Shown piece by piece: positions 36,389 to 50,683 of a DNA stretch of 64,000 bases. The stretch spans positions 20,060,001-20,124,000 of the forward strand of contig NC_061773.1 of the NCBI RefSeq assembly GCF_022458985.1, read 5' to 3'. The DNA comes from Mugil cephalus. Lineage: Eukaryota > Chordata > Actinopteri > Mugiliformes > Mugilidae. Under the pieces are notes generated by a model. That model was not told the DNA's origin. It did not search any database and was given only the letters and a program-made list of their open reading frames with translations. Position numbers and translations under genes: made by a program. The stretch's first letter is position 1. Every line of letters starts with the position of its first letter.

Positions 36389-39043
36389 TTGACTGAAAGT
36401 GACCCCTAGAGCACGAAACATGGTAAACACATGGCATAGAGGCTTTGATTCACTGTCCAGCCACAGAAAGAGCCAGAAAAATCAAGGATGAATGCAAAAA
36501 TAGGGAAAGCAAAATCCGGCCAAGATGTAATTAGAGAGTTACATAACGGCGGCAGTGACGCTGTCTGCCAGGCACCGAGCCTCCAGTTGGCCTGAGGCTC
36601 CTGTTGTACCCTCGGCATGCCGGTCCACCCTGTCAAACCCATTTACACTGACCTCTTAATTACTGTAATGAACCATCGCAGGCTCAGATTAACACCAGAC
36701 GCACTCTTTATTAAAGCTCACCCATGAAGGTCAAATAAAAAAAGACTTTCTCTCCTCAGATTAGTCTTTGGGTGTTACTGTGACAGCTACACTGCCACGG
36801 CCTCCACTGGATTAGCCCTGGATTACAGGAGTTCGGGCTTTCGGGAGAAAAATAGATAAATACTGTGACTGCGTAAAATCATTGTGAAACACTTCATTGT
36901 CAGGAGTGGTTGCCAAAAACTGCCTGTCCACAGCACTGGCGTGGTTTCACTGACAGACAGGTGCCAGACGTGGCGTTGTGACAAGATTGTTATGGAAAAC
37001 AAGTCGCGCATTACCGCCAAAGATTATAAATCACCTCTTCCAGCTATATTGGGATTCACTTAAACCTCTGCCCATTATGCCGCTATAACTCTATCCGCAG
37101 TGATGGGTTTACGTAAGATCTTCACATACACTCAAATAGCTTTTGCGCGTACGTGTACATTTCGTGTGTAGTCCCAGCTGGCAAACAGCTCAGGACGGAC
37201 CTTGAGACCCCTGTCGGACAGGAATGTGTCATGATTATCTACACAAAGACGGGCCCACATCTATGTACAGTATGTACAAAATGTAAATCTGTCCAGACAG
37301 ACGGTGGACGCTGCCTGATAGACCACGGAACCCAGTTAAACTACGAGAGTTGTGAAAGCTTCATGTATGTGCATGAGTGAACCACATAGATTTATCGTTC
37401 CCATGCCGCTGACCTCCATTGTGTTTCGCTTCCAGCTGTCCTGTCGTGCCATTTCATTTCATTTTCTGCCGGGAAAGATAACCCACTAACTGCAGAAGCC
37501 CGTCTATGTTTACGTTCGCCCCGTCTCTAAAAATAAGGAAGGCCCGGTCTGACTCATGTGGAGCAGACGCAACTGAGCCGACCGGCCGCCGGCATCATCA
37601 CCATGTAAGTGTTCCTGTTCAGATATCAGCCTCCCACACCTCGGGCGCACACATCTGTGTCACTACACAGCGTCAGTCTGTGGAGGCATATGTGTGCGCT
37701 TGTTGTGTAGGCGAAGATCAGTGTGCCGCGCGCTTTACTATGACAGTGAAGTTGAAGGGCGTTCCGTGGGGCTTGATGATATGAGACGTGTTTTATAACA
37801 TGCGCCGTACAGTTTACATTTACGTACAACATTTCTTCGCTCCTGCATCTTCTTTTCCAGAAGGCATTATAACAAGAAATGTACTGAAGAGCTCTGGTTG
37901 AACAAAAAATAGTCAGTTATCCAGTTTACTTATGCTAACCAAACAAATTTATACCTCTCTGGGACTTAATCATCTTAGTTTCTTCAATAGACTAAAAATA
38001 AGTCAATTAACTGAAAGAGTAATGATACAGAACAATAGCAGCACTAAAATTACATAAAATTCCCAAATGCTCTTAACTGAGGTTGCATGGAAACATCCTG
38101 TGCCCAGTTCTGAGGATATTTAGCAATGTTCCTCATGACACTTTGTACATCACTCAGCCTTTGTCAGTGAGAAGCCTCACAGAGTTATATTTGGTTTCAC
38201 CAGACACAATTATCAGCTGCTGGGAGATGGACTGAGGCTCCTCATCACCTTCACAGACACAGTTCATTCACAGTTGCAGTGAAAATGTATAAAGTTAAAC
38301 ATCCTTTACATGGTACCACTGTGCCTTATTAGATCTTTTAGTGTTAATGAAAGGGCTCACGCAGAGTTAGATTTAGTGGATTTAAAAGACACCGAAGCAC
38401 CGGAGCCAGAGTCACGATGCGATGTGTCCTCTTACGTAGTCCTTATGCAAATTTAAAATGTAAATAGTACGGCCAGCGTCTTTTCCATGGTTTGGGGTTC
38501 GACGTGTTGCATAATAAAGGTTGCAGACAGACACGATGTCCTCCACGGGGAAACACAGGCACACTTTTACTGCAGGGGGGAAACATTATGAGCAAGCTAC
38601 ATCAGCATTTGTTTTTTTTTATCCTCCCGTCTGAAAGATGATAAATATTTGTTTTTGCGTTGTCACAGGTTATTTGTGTCGTCTGGAGCTGGGGGGCTGA
38701 TTGCGCTTTTTTTATTTGAGGCCGTTATCGTTAAAGTGGCACCGATTTAATGCCAGTTTGCTGCTGATTCACTCATTTTCTCACAATAGATTCATGGACG
38801 CATGCAAACTAGTCAAAACATTTCACAGCATTTCAACAAATCAAACATTGGCCTCTTCGAGAATGACGGGAATAGCTGTGCACTGGACGAAGAATATAAG
38901 CTACCACTGAAAGCTGAAGGGTGTCTTTTGTGGTATTTGGTTGTCTTCACCTCTGAGTTAGCTCACAGCTCTCTGGCCATTATGTAACAACGTGAACAAA
39001 TATCTCTTTATCTGAGGGCAGATGACTCCCAATTGTTTGCCAC

Positions 39044-39064
39044 TGTGTGTGTGTGTGTGTGTGT
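39044..39064. repeat. (GT)n microsatellite
   Basis: About ten GT units. Confidence 0.85.
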
Positions 39065-41285
39065 CTGACTGTTTCTCTGTATGTGTGTTTTCTGCCAAAA
39101 AAAAAAAAAACAATCAAGTCACAGATGACAGTAGATTAGATAGTAGAGTTTAGGCTGTTTCAATGTACAGGTAGCTGACAGCCACGTCACCGTGATTCTT
39201 TCAATATTATGGATCAGTGGATGCATGTGCTACCAACACTGTCTTCGCCCAAACTACGTGCCAAGAATTTGAAAAAGTAAAAGAAAGAGATAAAATCTTC
39301 TCATTACACAGAAACGTCCCATTCACACAATGCAGTCCTCTCCTGAGCAGCTCTTTATTCTGCAGTGAGAATCATAACACAGGTGTCCTCTGCTTATTGA
39401 CCTTCTAAAGAAAAGGGAAAGTTCACTTAAAATTTAGTCAGATGGAAACTGAATCTCTGGGACACTTTGGCAAGAAAAACGACTCATCCTGTTCCCATGT
39501 TGACGTTGTTGCTTTGTAGAGTGTTTTTTTTTTTTTTTTTTTTTTTGTATGTGTAGAGACGGCTTTTAGTGAAAGCAAACATTTTGAATTCAATGTATTA
39601 TTAACAAAGTCCACCCAACTGTAAAAGTACATGCAGAGCAATGACCTCACTTTTATTGGATCATTAGTGTAATTGCATTAACTTGTGGTTTTATCTGATG
39701 GAAGTGGAGCCTTGATTCTTTACATTCTGGTTCCTGGAAAAAAACAAAACAAACAATGTATACATGTACAAATACACATAGGTCCGTAAAATAAAATGAC
39801 ATATCATATAGATCATAGATAATCTGGTCAACACAACACGCAAACAGTGTATAAAGACAATCAGTGAACGTTGTCAGTCTAATTGCGTATGGCTCCATTG
39901 TTATGTGAAATTGTCACGTCTTTTTGCACCAGAGTTTGAAGAGAGCGTAGGCAGAGTCGTTCTGCACTGAAGCAACACTGAGCTCTAGTGGTGAGCAGTT
40001 AACGCTGAAACACAAACATCCAGTGCGTTATTTCTTAGTTACTGGGTGTGACTTAGAAATGATCATGAAATGTGGAGGAGTCTACATTGGGAGTCCATGT
40101 CCTTATTAGAAGATCATGTTTAAACCACATACTTTCTACTATTGTGCTGATTTTTTTTTTCTCATTTTATCATAGAAACACAAACAAACAACAACAACAA
40201 AAAAGTTTATTTTTTTTATTTTTAGGGGGACAAACCCAAAAACCTAAGAATGGACTGGACACACCTATGGTTCACAGACATTATGATGTTATTGATCCAC
40301 ATTAAATGACAATAAAATCCATGTATTTGGCTTCATAGTCACTTCTCCCTCAGAGGGTTTCGGCTCACTGGAGGAGTTACAACAGCTTCCTCACTAAAAT
40401 ATTACCACACAATACGATGAATCCAAAACACACCACCAACTTTATTTCAGCAAATTAAGTTGCACAATGAAAATAAACAAATAATTAAAGTAAATTAAAG
40501 AAAAAGACAAAAAGAAAAAGATAAAAAAAACAAAATAATACATAAATAAATAAGGCACATCCATAAATATTATACAATAGGAATTTTTACAGTTCAAATG
40601 TTAGTAGCCTAATAAATTCTATAATTTTCTCACATTGAATTACCACTTTTTTTTAAAAAAAAAAAAAAACATTGTTGAAAGGAGGAGCGTGTAGTGTCCT
40701 AATTTCTGCTAGTATACTCATTTAATTTTGTAATTTTATTGTGAATATTATTTAAAAATAAATAAAATTTAAGAAGTTTTGGAAGGATGTGTGTTGGGGC
40801 TCTTTGACAGAAATAAGGCAAATCCTAATGAAACATTCACCATTAATCTCATTTTATCACAGGCGAATTTTTACATTCATAGATGTAAGTTTACACACAA
40901 AATGTCTACATCTGTTGTCTTTTACAGCGAGGTTGAGCAATATATTGTTTCCATTAAGTTCTCCCTTAATGTGTGTGATCAATATAATATTTTCCTGTAA
41001 ACTCCTACGGCCCCGGCATCCTGTATGTTAGATTTTGTTTTTCGTATATTTGTGTTTTGATGTGATTTATATGTTCTGTAATTGATACGTTTGTTAAATA
41101 AAGTTTGAGTAAAAAAACTGAGCCAGTGACGCTGATGACGCAGTTCTGGGGCGCCCTCTGTCGGATGGGAGGACTCTGACTTTAAAGCGGTTAATTTATG
41201 AATATTATCAAATAAATTAATGTATTTTCTGAGCTGTCCGTGTTGTTTTATCACCCCGGACTTAGTGTGTCCACGGCCAGGGCTT

Positions 41286-41365
41286 ACGTGGCCTGCAGAG
41301 AGCAGCGGGTGGGCTCCGTGAGTCCCGGAGAAGTGACGTGTTTCAGCGGCTGCTCTGGTGACGTG
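41286..41365 (+). promoter_or_regulatory. sec61a1: sec61a1 upstream region with three ACGTG motifs
   Basis: ACGTGG at 41286-41291 and TGACGTG at 41334-41340 and 41359-41365 lie 100-180 bp before the start codon. TGACGTG is the core of the unfolded-protein-response element bound by XBP1/ATF6, and SEC61A1 is a known UPR-responsive gene. The motifs could lie in the promoter or the 5' UTR because the start site is not known. Confidence 0.45.
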
Positions 41366-41467
41366 TCTCTCTCTCTTTTCCACGGAGCGGCTGGATGGAG
41401 CCACACTGAATCCACGCAGCGCTCAGACTGGTACCAAAAACACGGCCGAAGACGGACTAAGGACACC

Positions 41468-45476
<4,009 letters not shown>

Positions 45477-46420
45477 AAAAATATCATCGGACGCACATCA
45501 GACACAAAGAATCCACCCTCATATTTTTTTTATTTTGCATTGTTTTTGCAATTTGTACAATCAGTGTATTTTGCTGCTGGGATTGGTAATTTTAGTCCAT
45601 CACATTTGTTATCCAATATACTGCTCTTGAGTCTCAATGTCGAGTAAACAGTTTAAGTTACTCCCAGGGCTGAGAACAGTATTGTTCTTTCTTTGGTCCT
45701 TTTTATTCCAGTAGCAATTACCCATCTCTCTGCAGGCTGCCTAAATCCCCACTGACTGTCTATCAGCTGAAGAATGCCTACAAGCACAAACGTGTGAGGT
45801 GCCGTCTTTAACTTACCTCAGGCATTGTTCATTGCATCATGTTATTTAAAGCTGGAAGCACTGTGTCTGGACATTTCTGGGGAGCTGAAAGAAAGCCATG
45901 TCGTGTTCATCACCTAGCCAACATGCTTGAGGTTTTTTAGTGGCCTACAGTAGGGTTTCTGATTATCTCAGACAAACTGTTTTTCACTTTTGATTTTAAA
46001 TCATGGACTAAGTTCATCTTCATTCTGGTCTTATGTAGGGCACAGTGTTCGTCCTCCGTCTCTGGGTCCTCAAAGGAAAAGTGTTTGTCTGTGTCGTCAT
46101 ACTCTTTTATTCCCAGACTGATTCGCTGCACAAAACTGCCGAGATGGTCGGGATGAGGGTGGGTTTGATAGGGATGAAAAAGGGGTTTCATTTTCGTTTT
46201 TACTTTATGTAACGAACATAATTGTGTTATTAAAAAAAAAAAAAGGATTTGTTTTCCAACACATTTGGAAAGTGCGTTCTTCATTCTTTTGATAACTGCT
46301 AAAAGGAGACTACATGTGGGCTAGATAATGGAAGCAAGCATTCAAATTACCTTTAGCACAGGTTGTGCATGTCTTTTGATTTCGACACAATAAGACTGAA
46401 TAAAATATAGCCAATACAAA
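45477..46420 (+). other. sec61a1: sec61a1 3' UTR and poly(A) signal
   Basis: AATAAA at 46399-46404 is the first canonical plus-strand signal after the stop, giving a UTR of about 940 nt. A protein-like minus-strand frame (45937-46284) lies inside it. Confidence 0.6.
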
Positions 46421-47600
46421 TGCTATTTACTTACAAGAGCTGCAAGTTCAGTTTTTAGTTGTGATTTCAGATTCAGCCACATTTACACTCATCTCTAATT
46501 TTCTACGAGAGTATGTGAGATTTAAGATGAACCAGATACAACCAGTGCTTTAAGGCAGTAGTTAAATTTAGTGAGAGCTGGTTCCTTTGAGGCTCCCCAG
46601 AACTTTACCATTAGAGGGCAACAGACTCATAGCACTGGAGTTATATTCGGCACCTACTGATTATCAACTGTTTTTCTAGCGAGCCAAAGCGCACACCCTC
46701 TAACCATACGAGCCATTAACAATAATAAGGGAAGCAGTTATTAAAGTTACTGCCGGTTTCTAAAGGCAAGGCAGCTTTGTTTATGTTGCACATTTCATAT
46801 ACAGGGCAACTCAATGTGCTTTACATTAAAAAGGTGAAGACATACTATTAATAAAACTAACACTGAAGAAAGGGTTATAATTAACAAGTCATGATAGGAA
46901 CAACAAAAACACTTTGAGGGGGGAAAGCTACACTGATGTAGGGCATAAAATAAGAATTCAGAAATTCTTTGAAATTATGATAAAGGGGGATCCACTGTAA
47001 ATATGAAAACCTCAGAATAAATAAGCTCAGCATAATTTTTTTAAAATTATTATTATTGTTATGATTATTATTATATAATATATATCTATTTCACTAAACT
47101 AAGTTTCACTCTGTATTTTCCTGTTGCTCATCCATGTCCTCACTGCTCTTGCTTTATGGTACCACGGAATCATAATCAACATTTAATGGACAAACTTTAG
47201 CCCCAAAACGTCATAAAAAATAACTGGTAACCAGAGCTTAATGAGCCAAAACCTCTTGTTAAATTTCATTTTAAATTATTCCCAAACCCAACGATTGTAT
47301 TAATATATAATAATATATCATTAGCCTACTAACATAATTGCCTAAGCCGTTTTTTGACTAACTGTTACAATATCATTAAAAATACCAATGTTCTTGCTAA
47401 AAATATTTTTTCTTGTTGCAAAACATTGAAGGCAATTATGCTATCAGGCTAACGATATGTAAGTATAAGTAGTATCATTGTACTGTTTAATTAAATACAT
47501 AATAACAATAATAATAATAAAGGCTTGTGACGCGTTCTTATGATAATTATTTTTAATTTGTTTTATTTGGAGTAAAATTGTTGGTTTATTGAATTAAAAT
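46421..47600. other. Intergenic between sec61a1 and chchd4
   Basis: AT-rich, no gene. Contains a CTCF-like motif (46608-46624), a dispersed repeat (46764-46850) and an ATT repeat (47046-47080). Confidence 0.5.
46764..46850. repeat. Dispersed fish retroposon fragment
   Basis: AAGGCAAGGCAGCTTTGTTT, GCACATTTCATATACAGGGC and AACTCAATGTGCTTTACATT follow in the order of a repeat very common in teleosts (AAGGCAGCTTTATTTGTATA-type start). Family identified by resemblance. Confidence 0.6.
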
Positions 47601-47606
47601 AAGACG

Positions 47607-47614
47607 TGACGTCA
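47607..47614 (+). promoter_or_regulatory. chchd4: Palindromic CRE (TGACGTCA) in the putative chchd4 promoter
   Basis: A perfect CREB/ATF palindrome 157 bp before the start codon, followed by a GC-rich block (GCGCCCGGCGGGGCCGC, about 47621-47637). This fits a TATA-less housekeeping promoter. The regulatory role is inferred. Confidence 0.5.
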
Positions 47615-47770
47615 TATTTGTGCGCCCGGCGGGGCCGCATGTGAACAGGTCAGAGGGGCAGTCTGACGCCGGCTAGCCTGTCAAATGAAACCCTTGTTGA
47701 ATAACTTCTCGTATTCTCGTCATTTGTTATCACAAAGGAGGGCGACCGACGCACGAAAACACCGGCAGAC

Positions 47771-49408
47771 ATGTCGTACTGTAAACAAGAAGGTAATTAC
47801 TTCCTTCTTTAATTCATTTTTTTCCCGTCTGTAGTTTGGCAATGTCATAAAGCTAGGCTAACCTGCAGGAAGAGCGATCCCTTACTGTAGCTTTCAGGTC
47901 AGCCGAGCCTTACTATTAGCTGTCGTAACGACAGGTTTACATCATACTCTACTATTTTCTTTATAATTCAATATGCTGCACCCTGCACTACTTGGACATG
48001 TAAGCTTACAGATCAGGAGAGATGTGAGCGGTCATCCTGTTGGCGCTGTCAAGAAAATTAAAGCAAAACAGGCTAACCTCAGCTAAAGCGCTATCACGGG
48101 GGTCACTGTCAGCAGTAATGTAATTTGTAGCACTATTAAAAGAATGTCTAATCTGTGTATTTGTTGTTTATTTGTGTTTTAGGTAAAGATCGCATCATCT
48201 TTGTGACCAAGGAAGACCACGAGGCTCCCAGCAACGCTGAGCTGATCGCCGATGACCCCGACGATCCTTACGAGGAGCAGGGTTAGTCCTTTAGTTCTCC
48301 TGGACCTGGTTTCCAAACAGTTATTTAGTTATTTTACTGTTAGAAAATACAGGACGTTATAACAAAGTGAAGACTAGCATAACTTGATTATTACCCCTTT
48401 AAGTGAAGAGATGAGCAAATTCTTTATTTTCCGTAATGCACGTTGATCACAATGCTGTTTCCATTCCACCAAAGAGTTTTTGGTGCTGATGACAATGCCT
48501 ATTTATTTATTTGTCATCTGAAAGCTCCGTGCGTATGAATGTCTCATGTTGGCCAAATAACATGTAATCAAATCTAATGTCATGAGTTATCAGTGCACAA
48601 TATTTTAGTCTTCCTATGACCAATTCTGAAATCCTTCAGCTACATTAGACGCTCCCTGTCCACATATTTTAAACTTTGATCTTTGCTCTGTGAAGTTTGT
48701 ATCCAAACACTGACCCACATATAGCCACAGAGACACTGTTATCTTTAGAAAGCTTCTTCCTAAAAAGAGAGAAGACCTTGTGGGACTTGCTACATGTTTA
48801 AAATTGGTCGATTGCCCATTTAAAGCTCCTTTGGTTACAATTCCCTTTCTGTTAATTGTGTGTTTGAGACGACAAGTATCACTCAGAGTTAAGGATGATT
48901 ATTTAACCAATTCCAAATGGAAATAGCACTTTAGGAAGAATACACTGCATAAATTGCAAATTTGCACAAAAAATGGTAAGAAACTCACACAGAAAGCAAG
49001 TTTAAGGCCTTTAACTCGTATGTTTCTTTGGCTGTTTCTTTAGGCCTGATTCTGCCAAATGGAGACATAAACTGGAACTGTCCCTGTCTGGGGGGCATGG
49101 CCAGCGGCCCGTGCGGCTCTCAGTTCAAGGAGGCTTTCTCGTGCTTCCACTACAGCAAGGAAGAGGTGAAGGGCTCCGAGTGCATCGACAACTTCCGCAA
49201 CATGCAAGAGTGCATGCAGAGGTACCCCGAGCTCTATCCCCAGGAGGAAGACAAGGAAAGCTCCTCCCAAGAAGAGTCCAGCTCTGCTTCTTCGTCCGCC
49301 GCCTCGTCTGACAATTCTGCCTTATCATCTGAGATGGACTCTTCTCAGGTCTCTTCAGTAGTCTCTTCTGACAGCACTTCACCTACAGACAACCACGCCG
49401 CCAGCTAA
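47771..49408 (+). CDS. chchd4: Mitochondrial intermembrane space import and assembly protein 40 (CHCHD4/MIA40)
   Basis: Oxidoreductase that introduces disulfides into twin-Cys proteins entering the mitochondrial intermembrane space, re-oxidised by GFER/ERV1 and partnered with AIFM1. Three exons: 47771-47792, 48183-48281 and 49044-49408, giving 161 aa. The start [20 protein letters not shown] matches the family. The catalytic CPC sits in [15 protein letters not shown], followed by twin CX9C motifs [11 protein letters not shown] and [11 protein letters not shown] that form the CHCH fold. There is no N-terminal presequence, as expected for the metazoan form. The tail after [12 protein letters not shown] is very Ser-rich (about 45 residues), whereas the human tail is shorter and acidic. 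Structural residues are complete, so activity is expected. Confidence 0.96.
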
Positions 49409-50223
49409 AGTCAAATCAGTCACCATCCGCAGGCTCTAGTTGTTTTTGTACAAACACTGCCCGGCATCAATGAATCTCCTTGAGTAGTTGCGATTGGTCC
49501 TTTGTCCCGTTCAAGCCTTTGGAGAGGGCTCACTGACACAGCTCTGACACTCGTGGGAAATATTCACAGGCCATCAGGGGAAGACTTGCTGAGAAATGTA
49601 GCGTTGGTACAAAAATACAGGGTGCTCATTTTGCTGAGAACTCAAATATTATTGAATGATATGATTACCGATATTGGGCCGCGCTGATGTCTGCAGGGAC
49701 GTTGGCTAAAAGACTCACTTTATATGCAACAGAAATTTAATTTGCTGCTTGTTGTCATGTTAGTCAGGAGTGTGTTAGCATCCTGAATGTGTGTTGGCCG
49801 GTTTAATGTCAGCTGGTCAGTAGCACTTAACACTGCTTCAGAACTAATCTTTAGGGTAAGACGTAATCATCCTATGGTTTAAACAGAGTCAGCTTTTTAC
49901 TTCAGCCAAATCCTTCTACCTACTTTCCGTCACTTGAGACCAAACACATGTAACTGGCAAGAATGAAAGGCTGCTGTCAGAATATCTGTGCAGTTTATAT
50001 GTCATAATGTTTCTAGGAGCGCTCGTGGTCTTCTTCAGGAACTTCAGGGTATCCATCCTTATCTGTCGCTGCACGAACAATGAAGTTGTTAATTGGCCTG
50101 TTACATTCACCGCTGACTTCATTTGGTCTTTTTTCCTTGTCCCAACACTGTTTAGAGTCTTTAACTGTGGTTAACAACCAGTATCATCCAGGCCTTAAAG
50201 GACTGCGTGGTTTTCTCAAAAAG

Positions 50224-50229
50224 ATTAAA
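50224..50229 (+). terminator. chchd4: chchd4 poly(A) signal (ATTAAA)
   Basis: The best plus-strand hexamer after the chchd4 stop, followed by a T- and GT-rich stretch. It implies a 3' UTR of about 830 nt. Only a variant signal is present. Confidence 0.45.
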
Positions 50230-50338
50230 ATGATCATTTAACTGTTTCAACTTCTTTTTTTTTTGTTTGTTTGTTTTTTAAAGCCAAAGAACAGCATCCC
50301 TATAAATTTTGTGTGTGTATGTGCAAAAAACTTTGAGA

Positions 50339-50344
50339 TTTATT
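50339..50344 (-). terminator. ntn4: ntn4 poly(A) signal (AATAAA on the minus strand)
   Basis: A canonical hexamer about 340 nt past the ntn4 stop, giving a short 3' UTR that ends about 90-100 bp from the chchd4 signal on the other strand. Confidence 0.5.
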
Positions 50345-50683
50345 AGATAGTGAACAAAAGAGGGATAACACATTGGAGAATAACGCGGAGAGCCCCAACT
50401 GGAAATGAACTGTTCACGGCCAGCGCCCCCGTATGTGATGTTTACGAACTAAACCTAAACTTTTCCAGTTCACATACAGTATATATACATATATGACAAA
50501 TCGTATGTACTTGTTGATATAAAAAAAAGGTATAATATTCATAGCATATCTGCTCCAACCATAACAAATATACTCCCTGAATATCTTGGATTGCAGTGAT
50601 TTTCAGTCTTTTTTTATTTTCTGAATTGTCCACTGACTCGTCAAGTCCTCTGGTGTGTGTCCTCTGTTCCTGGATAATATGCA

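Larger units (their letters stand above)
29940..41140. other. Intergenic between ip6k2 and sec61a1, no gene seen
   Basis: About 11 kb without a recognisable exon. An open frame of 130 codons at 30443-30835 has no splice or domain support. Contains a G4 tract (30195), a TA repeat (32509-32526), A tracts (33207-33234), a hAT-like short element (35590-35820), an AAT repeat (35893-35935), a perfect hairpin (36365-36388) and GT and T tracts (39044-39064, 39524-39546). Confidence 0.5.
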
